A stretch of DNA of 64,000 nt from Nephrocerus scutellatus (taxonomy: Eukaryota; Arthropoda; Insecta; Diptera; Pipunculidae), in NCBI GenBank assembly GCA_947095585.1, contig OX352763.1:15735462-15799461 (forward strand), written 5' to 3'. The translations under genes and the position numbers were made by a program. The notes beneath the pieces are model-generated. The model worked only from the letters and a program-made list of their open reading frames with translations. It did no database searches and was not told the DNA's origin. Shown piece after piece: positions 1 through 11,969 of this stretch (the first letter of the stretch is position 1; each line of letters opens with the position of its first letter).

Positions 1-590
1 CATTTTTTGTGCTGTGTTGATTTAGAAATGCCAATTGACGACTTGAACGAACGAAATGGGTGGCAAAGTCACTGTATAGATATTCGTGGATAGGCATACA
101 AATAGACAGTTGTATCCTTTAGTTAATCGTCCGCCGCGCCTCGGAGATAATTTTATCGGAATTTGGCTGGTGTATTCCACTCCAACGTGCAAGAACGGTC
201 TGGATGGCGTCACGCGAGACGATGGGTGATCGGCCATTAGTTGTTGACTAGTGGTTGACCGAAAACGGAAACAAACGATACACTTGTCTACATAAGCGTG
301 GACTAGGTCCTTGAGATTGATAATCCAATAACGTCCGGAGATAAGCCATCATGAGCTGAGGGCCACCGTGAAGAGTCGTATGTGCAATGATTAAATGCGT
401 GAGCTGGTCATTTTTCGGTGATATGAGAGGATGCTTTCCTTCGTATGGTAAATTCAAATTCTTGAGGCGTCCTCCTACACGGAGAATCCCATCTTTGTCT
501 ACGATCGGTTTTAATTACCGGAGTGGGCTCTTGTTTACAAGATTTTCTCCAGATTGGCATCGAGAAATATCATCGGCGAAGTGGCCGTTT
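1..590 (-). pseudogene. BEL/Pao LTR-retrotransposon pol relic (integrase part)
   Basis: Read on the minus strand, two open stretches (457-248 and 237-22) give the typical start of a BEL/Pao integrase region. The upstream one has a 'DGILRVGGRL' motif followed by 'LPYEGKHPLI' and an 'LIIAHTTLHGGPQ' histidine block, which is the usual HHCC-type integrase zinc-finger entry of this superfamily. The downstream one has 'SRVTPSRPFLHVGVEY' and 'GYNCLFVCLST', the usual entry into the catalytic core. A frame break separates the two near 240, and the core is cut off by the window edge, so catalytic residues cannot be judged. No LTR, gag, protease or RT is visible next to it. Recognition is from family motifs known to me; the element is a dead fragment, not a gene. 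Confidence 0.8.
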
Positions 591-720
591 TGACCCAAAA
601 TCGGAAAGACCGATCCAATTGTGGCATCGAGAAATATCATCGGCGAAGTGGCCGTTTTGATCCAAAATCGGAAAGACCGATCCAATCCCTTGTACCGTTT
701 TGACCCAAAATGGGAAAGAC
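556..720. repeat. Imperfect short tandem duplication (about 65 bp unit)
   Basis: A segment beginning ATCGAGAAATATCATCGG occurs at about 559 and again at about 625, each followed by GTGGCCGTTTTGA and CAAAATCGGAAAGACCGAT. A third, shorter copy of the end part (CCGTTTTGACCCAAAAT) follows near 692. The block sits at the edge of the BEL/Pao relic. Confidence 0.8.
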
Positions 721-1560
721 CAATCCTATTCTGGCACCGTTACAAAACTGACATGTCGTTGTAGCTGGCGAAGTCTTGAGTTTTGAATAAAACGTCTGCA
801 ACTTAGTTCATCAAGTCATCTACAATAGTATTGTTGTGGAAAAATAAAGTCCAGCGCGTCATCGGTCAAATTGATCCGACCATCTGCAAAAACGTGATTG
901 GAGAATTTCCAACAACATTGCTGCTTTAGTTCAGTATTGTAAAATAAAACCGTTACAGTCCTGTTTTACATGATCAAAGTTTAATTTTTTTTGATTCTGT
1001 GTATAGTTTTTGTTTTGTTGTTTTATCTAAAAACATATGAATTACCACTTAACAGATGTGGTTACGATTACAAAAAGTAAAATTTTTTACTATGCTCTAA
1101 TTACATGAATTCTATTAAGTACCATATGTAAGGCTTCGTCTATCGCCATTCTATAAATATACCCAAAATTTAAAATTTAAAAAGAAACCACAAAAATACG
1201 TTGATAACGCTGTGTTCTTATCAGCTAAAGATTTATTATCAGGAATTAGGAGTTAGATGGTATCAGGTTTTCTTTTCGTTGTTTAATTTTGTGTGTGGGG
1301 CAATGTTTTTGTAAATCGTTATCTACCCGCTTGTGCCGCTACGAGCTGCTAGGGTGGTAGGCCATTAAAGCGTACGATACACACTATCTTCAACTGGAAG
1401 GACGGTGGGGTAACAAAGCAATACGGCGGTTAAACTTACACCGGCAGATGCAAGATAAAATTGTCGTATACATCACACACGCATCTAATATATGATTTGC
1501 AAATGTTAAAGCACTCGCTGAACATGTTGTGTGCATCGATATATGTACATACATCCAATA
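721..1560. other. Unassigned AT-rich intergenic stretch
   Basis: No ORF, inverted repeat or recognised repeat motif could be supported here. It is AT-rich with short homopolymers. Confidence 0.4.
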
Positions 1561-1880
1561 TGTGAATCGCCAGTGTTAACACACTCTCTGCTCACCAACA
1601 ACTCACCCGACATGCTTCAATGACTTTGGGTAATCGGGATGCTAACTGGAGATACTGCAATAACATACCTGAACGAGACCGTAATAAAAGTAATGCAAAT
1701 AGATACTCGACTGATGTGTTGTTGAAATTCAACGTTAAGGATAAAAGGGGGCAGCGTCTAGGTATCGTGGAGTTGTCATATTGGCAGCTCTATGATGCGG
1801 GTTGTGCTGGGGCTTGGAACGCTGCCAACGAAATATTAGGGAATAGTCGTTTTTATCTTTTTGTTATAAATAAATAATTA
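1560..1880 (+). other. Short unrecognised ORF region, possibly repeat-derived
   Basis: An 85-codon open frame (1620-1877) encodes a hydrophilic N-terminus rich in Asn and Arg and ends in a Tyr/Trp/Gly-rich part ('YWQLYDAGCAGAWN'). The composition is more protein-like than that of other random frames nearby, but I do not recognise a family, there is no splice evidence, and it may be the leader part of a mobile element. Upstream (1470-1615) are two similar phrases built on 'CATCTAATATATGATTTGC' and 'CATCCAATATGTGAATCGC', which suggests a decayed direct repeat of roughly 75 bp. It is not proposed as a real gene. Confidence 0.25.
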
Positions 1881-2104
1881 ATAATTGATTTAAAAAAAAC
1901 CTTTAATGTAAGCAAAAAAAAATTAAAATTGTTCATGTAAATTCTTTAATAACCAAAATATGCGCCTAAAAGTAAGTATACTGAATTCCACTGAACACAT
2001 GCGAAGCACTACGTGCTTTTGTAGTAAAAAAACAACCACTAAAACGTAAAGCGTAAAGCGGCACACACCGCGCACAGTTATTATAGTATGGCATGATCTG
2101 ATGC

Positions 2105-2240
2105 CATGCCGCCCGACCCCGGGGCCCGATCACTTCCGAATTTTCATATAAAGTGTTGTCCCCGAAAATACACATGTGTACAAAATTTGAAGAAACTTTG
2201 GGAAGTGGTTTCAAAATTGATCGCAAGAATCCACCACCAA
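2105..2240 (-). repeat. Single unit of the GATCGGGCCC interspersed repeat
   Basis: On the minus strand this reads CACTTCCCAAAG, then TTCTTCAAATTTTGTACACA, TGTGTATTTTCGGGGACAACA and then a GTGATCGGGCCCCGGGG core. The same phrase recurs at 17260-17420, 27080-27650, 35370-35700 and 41380-41900. It belongs to a non-coding repeat family of this genome. Confidence 0.75.
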
Positions 2241-2284
2241 ACGACAGAACGAACGCACGACAGCACGCCAAAATCATGCCGACG

Positions 2285-3160
2285 CGAAGTTAACATCATC
2301 ATCATCATATTTGGCTCTACAACCGGTGTCCGGTCTTAGCCTCCCGCAAAACATCTCTCCACCGGTCCCGATTTGGAGCCGATATCATCCAGTTTGGCTT
2401 TCCTAAACTCTGGGCGTCCTGGTCTACGCCATCCTTTCAGTGTAGCCTTGGCCGGCCTCGCTGTCGTGTTCCATAAATCCTACCGCAATGGACTTTCCGA
2501 GCAGGATCATCTTCGCTCATGGGAGCTAGGTGTCCTGCCCACCTACCGAGCCTACCGAGCTTAATTCTCGTAACGCTCGTAAATCTCATCATTAAAAGAG
2601 TCTCCGGAATCGTCCTTCCTCACATACGGGGCCAACAATTATTCGTAAGACTTTTCTCTCGAATGCGGCTTAGAGGTCAAAATGCATTTTGCTATAAGCA
2701 AACAAGTTTCATATCCATATTTAAGTACTGGTATGAACATGATCGTATACACCAGCTGCTTGGATGTTATGGTTAAGTTCCTGAAAGGAAAGAGTCTTGA
2801 CAGACTGTAGTAGGCTTTGTTGGCTTTAAGCAACCTGCGCGTATTTCTGGTTCCATGCTGTTATCGGCTGCTTCAGTTGACCCAAGATAGTTAAAGGATT
2901 GCACTACTTCTAATTCGCGCTCCACTATTTTAATTGAAGGACCAATGTTGGATCTTCTACTCGCTTACGTGGCCACCATGTACTATGTTTTGCTCTCATT
3001 TATGTGCAGCCCCAGATTTCGTGCCGCCTGTGCTCGATCTGGATGAAAGCTTCCTGTACAGCTGTTATGTTTCTACCAACGATGTCAATATCGTACTGGA
3101 AGCTTCAAAATCGAATGAAGCATTGAGCCATAAATTAATCGAGCGTCCAAACCAGTGAGT
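2285..3160 (-). pseudogene. LINE (non-LTR) relic, 3' part, antisense
   Basis: The minus strand reads as the C-terminal part of a LINE ORF2 with several frame breaks. Visible phrases are an 'AFERKVLRIIVGPV' block, a 'RWAGHLAPM' block and a 'DRWRDVLREAKT' end, as found after the reverse transcriptase domain of many insect LINEs. The element ends in AGCCAAATATGATGATGATG at 2290-2310, a short ATG-type microsatellite tail that marks the 3' end. Part of it (2855-3015) is repeated at 25680-25840, and the tail part is repeated at 34540-34560. The 5' part is missing, so it is a truncated dead copy. The exact clade (RTE-, CR1- or LOA-like) cannot be settled by eye. Confidence 0.75.
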
Positions 3161-3334
3161 CACAAAACTTTACTTATTTCCGTAGCATCTTTTGATTTGC
3201 TCTGTTAGCACTTTTAACGAAATGTTTTCCATTAGCTGCACCGCCTGTGATAAAGAGCTTGATGCGATCATGACTTTCACAACTTATTCACAAAATTCTA
3301 AAGTCTCTGGTTCATTGACATAGCAAGAAACAAA

Positions 3335-3665
3335 AAAAAATATTCAGAGGCGTCAAATCACAAGAACGAGGCGGCCAATTTCTGGATACTCGTATAATAC
3401 GGTAACTGAACTTCGACATTAATAACTCGACTGTTTGGCCACCTGTTTGGCATGTGGTGTCTTCGTTTTGTTAAAACCACATATGCTTCCGAATCGACGT
3501 CTTACAATTTTTCTCAAAAATAGTCAGTCAATATGGTCCGGAAGTGATCTTCATTGATTTGCCAGTATTATAGAAGAAGTATGAGCCAATGACCACTCCA
3601 GCATGAAATCTGCATGCAATGGCATTTCGTGAATATATTTGGGTTGCCTGCCTACCTGCCAATTG
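3335..3665 (-). pseudogene. Mariner-like transposase relic
   Basis: Minus-strand phrases match the C-terminal half of a mariner-type transposase: a stretch equivalent to the 'ATCHTA...LL..KFG..IISRNGPVNWPPRSCDLTPLD' block is readable as CAAACAGGTGGCC..., 'SRNWPPRSCDLTP'-like codons near 3360-3390, with multiple frameshifts between blocks. It contains no usable open frame. A sister relic in plus orientation lies at 5220-6120 and another at 29778-30540, so the family invaded this locus repeatedly. Confidence 0.6.
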
Positions 3666-3669
3666 AGAC

Positions 3670-5180
3670 AATTTTCTTATTAACGAATTATTAAACAGGC
3701 TTCATCACGGGAAATGATAAGCGCATAAAATTTTATTTGTAAATACAGCTGTAAAATATCGAGAATATAAGAGGCCCAAAATGTCAACCTTTTGGCACCC
3801 CAGATAAAAATAAAACCATAAACTGTGGTCGTTTATATTTTTGTATTTTTCGCCATTCTAGACCTCCCGCATAAAATATTTCAATGTTCAATGATTTATC
3901 ACACAATACTCTGCTCCGCTTTTCCTATATCTTTGAACTACTGTGAGACTTTAATTGACTCCCACAAGTTCTTCTTACTGGAGTTTATAGAAAATTGCAG
4001 TACATCAATTATTATTATGTATAATCGGAATGATATTGCCATGAATGAAATCATTAGTTATTTGTTATGCAAACAATTACTAATCCAATCACTGGAAATT
4101 GTTAACAATTTATTGTGACAAAACACAATGATTCATAGTGCGTTTTGCGTTTTGTGTATGCGATGTATATGTATAGCTACCAATATATTTTCTTGGAATA
4201 GTAAATCGAAAAAACAGCTGTGAATTACAGAATGTTTTCAAAAAGTAACTTGATATCATAAAGATGGCGGTCTATATGGAGCGCGAATGCCTGATTGGAA
4301 GGGTTACTTTTGAATTCATAAATTACGCTCAGTATGCCAGGGTAAATTTAGACTTTAGTTTCAGTCTTAAGTTGGGCTTCCAGCTTATTTGACATGACAG
4401 TCTTAATGCATTTTTGAATCAAAGGTGCCCCAATGAGACAGAGAGCTGTGCTTGCTGCTATTTGTATGCCATTGTTCGATTGTACTATGACCTCAGGGAT
4501 TTTTATGCGACGGGAATTATTATGATTAATTAAAGGTATGTTTTCGAGTCAGCTTTAAGCTGTAGAGAACAAATTAAGTGTATCAAAGTTTTCGCTGAAT
4601 CGGCATTTGAACGGCGTATGGTTAGGCAGCTCGCTTTCGTAGTACCACGTAGACTGATTAATTACGGTTAGTTGAACTAAGTACGTATTAAAGGTAACAA
4701 GTCGTCTGTGCTGTAAGGTACTCAACTGCAAAAGCTTACTACGATATTTACATCGAAATCCGATCGGATCGGATCTGTTTGCACCACGGGTTTCGGAAAG
4801 TCCTCGAAAGTTTTTTTCATCATCGACCTTGGTGAACGGGGAGTAACGTGGTGGCTGTGCGGTTTGACGACAGGTATCAACGTTAATCCTTAAGACAAAT
4901 AATGGCAGTTGTTTGGGCTCGATGCTGAATGGGATAGTTGTTTTGATGTTTGACGGTGGTAGTTTGGCGATGCTGGGTGCTGAATCAATACTTTTCCCAC
5001 CGGCAACGTCAGGCAGTCAAACTCAACTAGTATTAGACAAAGTATGTGTCAAACCATTATACATACCTGTGGATAGTAACGATGGGTGATAGCTCGTTCG
5101 TAGAGCGACTTGGAAGCAATAATTTTTTGATGTCTGACAGAATGAATATCATAAAAGTGTACTTGGAACGGTGTATTTAT
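3670..5180. other. Mostly unassigned stretch with one interspersed repeat
   Basis: The block 4280-4420 (GGAAGGGTTACTTTTGAATT, then AGTATGCCAGGGTAAA) is related to 17480-17600 (GGAAGGGTGACGTTTGAGTT, then ATTCCAGGATAAA), so it is a shared interspersed repeat. Nothing coding can be supported in the rest. Confidence 0.5.
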
Positions 5181-5184
5181 TAGG

Positions 5185-6125
5185 ATGAGAGGCAAGTGTG
5201 TTATTGTCATGCTAATGACTTACAACGCTGAGATTTTATGGGCTCATTTACAAGCTGAGTGCGATTTTTTAATGCAGCAACTTAATCACCAAATGAAGAG
5301 AATATTGCCGCTGTATATGAAATGCTGTAAATGTGGTCGAAGATTCCAATTTATCGATTTGTCGTTGATCACACGATTTGGGACTACTCCTCTATTAAAA
5401 AATTTTGCGCAACGATCTTGGCCTACCCTCGCATAAATTCCATCATATGCGTTGTTCCTTCGCTGACTAGGCTCTAGAACAGTTGGAAACCAACCCGTCG
5501 TTTTATCACAAAATTATGTTTAGCGATCAGGCTCATTTCTGGATTAACTGGTTTGTTAATATGCAAAATTGCCGCATATGGAGTGAAACTTATCAACAAG
5601 AGACACTATAGACTCCATCGGACCTTATATCTTAAAAAATTGGACCAGAGTTCTCGTTACAGGCAATGGAGATAGTTACCGCACCATGATCAATAATTTG
5701 TTGTTTGAAAATATGGATGACATTGATCCGGACGAGATGTGGTTTCAACGGAATAGCTCTACGTGCCATACGGCGACGGCAACCATCGACTTATTGAAAT
5801 CAAAATTTGGCGATAAGGTGATTTCGAGAAATCGACCTGTCAATTGGCCTCCAAGGTTGTGCGATTTGACACCTCTCGATTATTTCTTGTGGGGTCACGT
5901 GAGGTAACTGGCTTATGCTGATAAACCAACAACCATTAACACCTTGAAAAGCCAACATTGTTCGTGTTACATACGACCAGCAGTGCTTGAAAAAGTGTCT
6001 GGAAATTGGACGTCCAGAATGCGCATTGTAAAAAACAGCCGCGGTGGTCATATGCCCAAAATCAATGTTCCAATGTTTATGTCATGTATTGATCGTTCGC
6101 ATGAATAAAACATATTGACTAAAAG
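5185..6125 (+). pseudogene. Mariner-like transposase relic, plus strand
   Basis: The catalytic region of a mariner-type transposase can be followed through several frames. 'FSDQAHFWINWFVNMQNCRIW' is legible at about 5515-5580 across one frame; a 'DPDEMWFQRNSSTCHTA' block is open at 5686-5907, followed by 'LLKSKFGDKVISRN' and 'PRLCDLTPLDYFLWG', which is the region around the second and third acidic catalytic residues; and a 'GGHMPK'-type end lies near 6040-6060. In the usual 'WFQQDGATCHTA' motif the Gln-Asp pair is changed to Arg-Asn (in 'WFQRNSSTCHTA'), so the conserved catalytic Asp is lost in this copy. Stops and shifts at several points make it inactive. The N-terminal helix-turn-helix region is not clear. 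Confidence 0.8.
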
Positions 6126-6129
6126 TACA

Positions 6130-7900
6130 TTTTTTGTGTCATTTTTTATAATTTCATATTCAATCAGGCTTAATGAAACACTTATTAAAAATTGTCTACA
6201 TTGAAATCGCCCGCAATTACGACTTCAGAATGTGAATAAACTTATGTCTCATCATCTGTTGTCACCAAAAAAAAAAAATATTTAATTTATCGCCAAATTT
6301 GTTTTCGTTTGTATCCACATCAGAACTTAAGAACTTCAGAACCATCTCGTAGGTTAAATGTTAAGTGGGCGATGTACAAAGTGTGCAGTCTTCATATCTA
6401 GAGACAGTGGCTACGTATAATATGAAAAAGGGTTATTCCTCGTCCTTTCTCACTGTTATTAATATAATTGAGAAATGAGAGCGTTGCTAAGGCCAGTTTG
6501 TTGAGCTCATCGGCTTAAATTGAGTGCTGATACTAAAATGAAAACAAACTTTACAAAATATTCGATTATTGTTTAATGTCGCCTTTAGTTCCGCTGTGTA
6601 GATTTCCTTATTATGCCGTTCTATACAATTTTTTTAAACAATCTATTTCTGTTTTACCGAATTCAAATTCAAACACAAAACCAAAACTTCCAGTTGCATT
6701 AACGCAGCAGCATCTATAAAAAAATAATCGAACAATAGTATTATTTTTTAGTATTATATTCTCTCCGAACCAAAGCTTCTGCAGTTTTTAAATTATTACT
6801 CAGCAGCCACAGTCATATTTTGTACCAAATACAAAACAATCCAACAAAAAAGAAAACATGACTTATTGCTGTGTGTCGTTCCTTCTTTGCCTTTCTGATG
6901 CAAACATTCCGAAAATAGACTTTAGTCTTTAGTCTTAGTATTTACGCTAACCCCCTTCCACTCGTCTGTATTTACGTCATAGTTTCTCCAATGAGGAATC
7001 CTTGTCTGTCGTCGTTGGCGGTGGTGGTGGCGGTTGAATCCTTCGTCGTTAGCGTTTCAATTTGATTCATCTGTCGGCTTTTTTTTTTTTTTTTTTTTTG
7101 GAAATCATTGCGAACTGTCCCCGACTATATATGTCTTTGCATGTGCAATAGAAATGAGCTTGCTCCTCCATGGCATATATTAATAGGATGTAATTGCAAT
7201 TGGTTCCACTTTACCATTCAGTATTTCGTGTCCTTGTGTGTTGATTCGTTGCTTCTTTGGCTTTAATAGTAGGAAATCTATAGAAAGCAAAGCCGCGTCC
7301 CACGGTGCCAAAAACAAGCAATTGCTTGATTGATTTAATATCGCAACAGTAAACCTATTCCTGTGGCAAAAGCACTGTGCGATAATAATGTCAAACAAAT
7401 CGAAAACCCATTCAATGGCAACAGCCAACAGAGTGGGGCAGACAGTATGGCAAGATGTCAGTCAGGCAGGCAGGCATCAGTGCGTATCCTATCCGTATTT
7501 CTTTTGCAAATTCCTTTCCTCAATTCCTTTTATGCAAATATGAGCAGAGAAAACTCCATTCATCCATCACAACAGGTGGTCACATGTGTGTCTGGGGTTC
7601 GTTTTTCTGTTGTTGTTGTTTTCGATTGCGTTGTGATATTTTTGCACTTGCTATCGAATGTGAAATTTTAAACATCACCAAATGAAGAGTGTGGCTTAGT
7701 TATTCAATATTTAAGGTTTAACAGTTATAAGCCTATCGCGTTTTTCGTTTGTTAGGCCTGGTACTACAGACGAATCCGGTATGATTCACTGCCAAGTTGT
7801 TGGCATTCAAGAAAGACGTCAACTAGTCTCTGAAGGACCAAATTGTTCAATAGAGGTTCCAAGAATATTGAAGGCTCACGTCATTATTTGTAATATTTTC
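6130..7900. other. Unassigned stretch, no gene supported
   Basis: This holds a T20-like homopolymer near 7079-7100 and GGTGGTGGTGGCGG simple sequence near 7020. ORFs at 7180-7685 overlap on both strands and show no family features. No promoter or splice structure could be supported. Confidence 0.4.
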
Positions 7901-8080
7901 TTGGTCAAGGTTTTTTGGAGTTTTTCCCTGATCATGATCAATTGATTAAAGCATTTGGAATCGCTTCATTTTAGTTTCGTGATTGTTTTCCCTATTGCTT
8001 TTTTCAATGAATCGGAGAATTCTGAGAAAAAAAAATTTAAACCGGCTGCAAACGTCACAAATCTGATATATAGTAAAATA
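7900..8080 (+). repeat. Interspersed repeat shared with 17640-17815
   Basis: GAGTTTTTCCCTGATCATGA, TTTTAGTTTCGTGATTG and a run through TTTTTCAATGAATCGGAGA and ACCGGCTGCAAACGT occur in the same order, inverted and diverged, at 17815-17640. This is a moderately old interspersed element of unknown class. Confidence 0.7.
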
Positions 8081-8159
8081 CATTTCCCCGATTTTTTAAT
8101 TTCAATAAAGGGCTTAGCTAAGCTCAGCGTACGCGCGGTTGGAATGAAACTTCTTTGAT

Positions 8160-8350
8160 GTTGTGGGAAAAAACCCAAAAGACCATCAAAAGGCCCCAAA
8201 AGACCATCAAAAGACCCCAAAACCCCCAAAACAATTATAAAATAACCTCCGAAAGACCCCAAAATACTCACAAAAGAACCTCCAGACGACCCTAAAAAGA
8301 ACACCAAAAGACCCTCAAAAGACCCCCAAAAGGCCACCAAAAGACCCTCT
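8160..8350. repeat. Degenerate A/C-rich minisatellite (CCAAAAGAC-type)
   Basis: About 190 bp consists of slightly varied copies of a 10-20 bp phrase such as CCCCAAAAGACCATCAAAAG. The minus strand reads open for 124 codons as a Gly/Phe/Leu/Ser-rich string only because the repeat lacks stops in that frame. Confidence 0.85.
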
Positions 8351-9770
8351 CTGATTTCAAGTTTAATGAAAGAGAATAAATCATTTGGTTGACGTTTTTC
8401 TTCTTCTTATTTTTACTTTGATTTAACATTTTAAATAGCTTTTCGCAAAGTCATAGCATCAAAGTCAAAGATCACAAACAAATTTATTGAAATTTGGACA
8501 GGACAACGTCTAGTAAATATATATAAACCTTTAACACTTCCTAGTTAATTGTAACGAGGTTTTCCCAGCAGGGGTAGTCATCAGTGTGACCTGGGTTCTT
8601 ATTGTCCAAAAGGGATCGTTGCAATAAATTTCGTTTTCTTTATTCGTTTTTTCAAAGATAATCATTGTGACGAAATTTTGTTAGGAAAATCGTAAAGGAT
8701 TTTGCAAATAAAACAGAACACAAGTTTATTAATTTATAAATTACAACTTTATTGAAAAATAGTTGAAATAAAAAAAGTTCACAAATTTATAATGTACACA
8801 AAACACTTATTACAACAACACTTGTACTTCACTATATGTAATTCCCTTAGGTCTTAGCTTGAACATGACTAGTTGAATTAAACTACTGTTTCAAAATGCT
8901 ATGCTATTTATACTCATTGAAAAGTTTCCAGAAACTTATATACAAAAATATCTATTTTATCTAATTATAAATATATCTACCTTATTTACAACCATGTACC
9001 TACACACAAACTGGACAAACCGATTTGACTACATTTTTGACCAGCACGATTTAAACTTATAGTCGGTTATATTTAAAATTATCTAATTAACCTTACACCT
9101 AAAAGTATACTTTTGTAAATGCTTAATTCTAATTCAGTGCCTATGCGAGTACGAGTACGAGTATGTACATTGCGATTTATCTTAGGACTCGTATTGCATT
9201 ATCTGCGCTACTAACTTCTTTTCGTAACAATATTATACCTATAATTGTGAGCCCGAAGGGCAAAGCTTGTATTTAGAGGATATGAAGATTTTTCAGCGAA
9301 CGTGTGTACATTTGTAAGTTTGTTTGTCGTGTCCTATATCTCGGCTTATACCAGTCAACATTTGACGGGACTTGTTTTAAAAAATTGGTTAGCGCTCGGC
9401 TTGCGATGGCGTAATTTTTTCATTCATAGGGGTTATATACCCCTGAGAAAACTGAAAAAAAATACTCAATCTACACATCGCTATCGATTTTTTTAAGTCT
9501 AAACGTTTGCAAAGTAAAATGTATTTTTTCAGTCTATTTCAATAATAGCTTATAACTGAATAACCTATCGCTTATGAATGAAAGACCTACACTTAATGTT
9601 GCATACTATTAGAATTCTAAGATAAAATTGGTCTTTTGGTGCGGTGGTGTGGTAGTGGAAAGTTTTCTTTACTAATTTAACAAAAGTCCTTAGCTGAAAA
9701 GGATGCGTTCCTTGGAATATCTACGTTTGATATAGCCCAATTGTACGACTAATATAACAATAATGGTCTG
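8351..9770. other. Unassigned stretch, AT-rich
   Basis: The phrase GACAGGACAACGTCTAG at 8498-8514 resembles a Helitron-type terminus but has no partner end that I could see. 9230-9500 has a terminus-like block (GTGAGCCCGAAGGGC) of unknown nature. No gene is supported. Confidence 0.35.
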
Positions 9771-9774
9771 CTGC

Positions 9775-9925
9775 AGTGTTTAGCTTTACAATTAATAGCA
9801 AGGTAGGTACACTTGAACTCTTGATCGGGACTTAGATAATCTTGCAGCGCTTCGCTTTAGAAGTAATAGCAAGGTAGGTATTCTTGAACTATTGATTGGG
9901 ACTTGGAAAATCTTGCAGCGTCTTC
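9775..9925. repeat. Two-unit imperfect tandem repeat (about 75 bp)
   Basis: AATAGCAAGGTAGGTA, then TTGAACT, GGGACTT and AATCTTGCAGCG, occur at 9791-9850 and again at 9867-9920 with a few changes. No coding content. Confidence 0.75.
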
Positions 9926-10744
9926 TAATCTCATTCAGAACCATATAGCACTTAATTTTTTTTTAATGCATCCCGGAAACTGACTTCTTTGCTTTCAACT
10001 GACATTTCTGGCAGTCGAATTTTTTTATTTTTATTTTGTTATTTTATAGGTTCGTAAACGTTCATTAACTTCTGTGCTCTGAATTTTCTAATGTTACAAT
10101 AAAGTGTTTTTTCTTGTATTTTGCTCTATATGGCTTTTTGCTAATAAATTAATAAATTCTCAACTTAGGCTTACGATTAAACGCAAATGTTCTCCCCATA
10201 ACATCGGAATAACTATTTTATTAACGTACTTTTTTATTTTGATGTTTAACTTGAAAAACTCGTCTCCACCAAAACTTGTCTTGTCGATTGATATGCTTGA
10301 CATTAGACGTTTTGCCAATTACTAAGAAAAACTTTTATCGAAACTAGAACATATTGAGGTAATACCCTCCCTTTTTCAATGATAACTTGGAATATTTAAG
10401 GTTATATATAAGGTTTATACCTCTCTCCCAGTTCCAACAAACAAAAAGTGATATTTATTTGGATAGAACATACACAAATCATCAAATGTCTGTGGAATCT
10501 ACCGAACCTTTCAGTCATTCCTACATTCCATTGTTGGCACTGACATTGCACTCCTCTCTACTCGACGACGCAATGACTACCCAGTTGGGGTTTCATCCAA
10601 TCAGTTTTAAATCCCTTTCTGTTTGTACACGCGGCGTTGTTTAATCAAAGGATTTCCTTGGAAGAAAATTGTCATTTATATCTCCAGAATTTAATTATTA
10701 GCCAGTCAATATAAAATAACCATTTTATAATTATATTATATATA

Positions 10745-11300
10745 CAGGGTGCGGCAATTATTACATTTAATTTTATGAAAAACTCGATATAGCCACCTCT
10801 GGCGCAGATGATAGCGTCGAGTCTATTAAGTGCAAACATGATCTCTTGGTATTTTGGTCCCTTCTCTATGAAGAGCTAGCTGTCTTCAATGCGTCCACAC
10901 TTGCATGTCTTTTGTTGACAGCTTGGCCTCCAAAATGAACCATATCGAGAAGTCCATTGAATTAAAGTCTGGTAAGTTTGGAGGCCATTGTTGCGAGAAA
11001 TGAAATTTGGAACGTACAATTTGTAAAAATTGTAAAAATTGTTGTGTCAAACGAGCTTTATGTGATGGTGTTGAGCCCTGTTGGAATGTCCAGCGGTTAT
11101 TACCGAATTTTTGGTATACCCAAGATAACAACGCATCAATTAATACCTTTTCCCGGTAAACTTCTTGATTCATCGATCGATAAAGACTAGCGGAGAACGT
11201 CCATTTGGAGTTACAGCTGCCCAAACCATGACGGAAGCCGACTCTTGTTTGCCAAGAGCATATCGCGTGTCCAAATTGTCGTTGGACTTGCCGCACCCTG
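10745..11300 (-). mobile_element. Short mariner-like element with 13-bp TIRs and TA target site
   Basis: CAGGGTGCGGCAA at 10745-10757 is mirrored exactly by TTGCCGCACCCTG at 11288-11300, and both ends are flanked by TA (part of TATA). The total length is 556 bp, less than half of a normal mariner. The minus strand holds a decayed transposase: 'SVMVWAAVTPNGRSPLVFID' (about 11260-11170), then 'WTFQQGSTPSHKARLTQQFL' and 'QWPPNLPDFNSMDFSIWFIL'. In the usual 'FQQD.APSHKA' catalytic motif the Asp is replaced by Gly. The N-terminal DNA-binding part is absent, so this is an internally deleted, non-autonomous and inactive copy. Confidence 0.85.
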
Positions 11301-11653
11301 TATATTTATTAAATAACCAAAGAAAGATAAAAACAACCACAAAACAAATAGTGCAGAGAAATACAACGAGAAAGTGAGACATGAGATGGTGGCGTATGCG
11401 TATCACCAGTCGTCCCCACTTAAAAGCAGAACAACCTACACTTGTCTACATCTGAACAAGCAATAATGATTAACGCATTTGTTGCAGCGCAAATAAAAAG
11501 AACACGAAATGGACAGAAAACTCAAAACAAATTTCCAAGTACCGGTCCGGCTCCCCGAAACATGGTGGCAGCGCGTCCTTGAATTATTAATAAGTAGAGT
11601 GATGAAAGAAGAGAACGATTGTGGCTAGCGTTGCCATTTTCAAGTCAATCATA

Positions 11654-11768
11654 ACGGGTGTTTTTTTAGGAGGTTTGTTTTTCCGATAGATGTCGTTTTA
11701 TTTTATGACAGTTGTTTTGACAGCTCAAAGTGGCATTTCTACTCAGTATTGTTTGGCAAATCATTATG

Positions 11769-11802
<34 letters not shown>

Positions 11803-11961
11803 ACATTTGTGAAAAATAGTCGTGGTAACCATATGGCAGAAATTGTGTTTAAATGTTAAATGCCAAAAAATTATCTACCAAATAAAAATTTTGGTCATTT
11901 CATAATTTTATATGTGTTTTATTCAAAAAAAAAATCGTCAACCTCTTAAAAAAACACCCGT
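11654..11961 (+). mobile_element. Miniature mariner (MITE), copy 1
   Basis: The element starts ACGGGTGTTTTTTTAGGAGG and ends in CCTCTTAAAAAAACACCCGT, and is flanked by TA on both sides (11652-11653, 11962-11963). Before the right end it carries codons for a mariner transposase C-terminus (readable as 'VKNSRGNHMAEIVFKC' and a stop, about 11815-11855), joined through a long A run (about 11769-11800) to 5'-untranslated-like sequence. It is thus an internal-deletion derivative of a full mariner. Copy 2 lies immediately to the right in opposite orientation. Confidence 0.9.
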
Positions 11962-11969
11962 TAGATATA

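Noticed and set aside
7966..8340. 124-codon minus-strand frame with Gly/Phe repeats
   Set aside because: By-product of the CCAAAAGAC minisatellite and the adjacent interspersed repeat.
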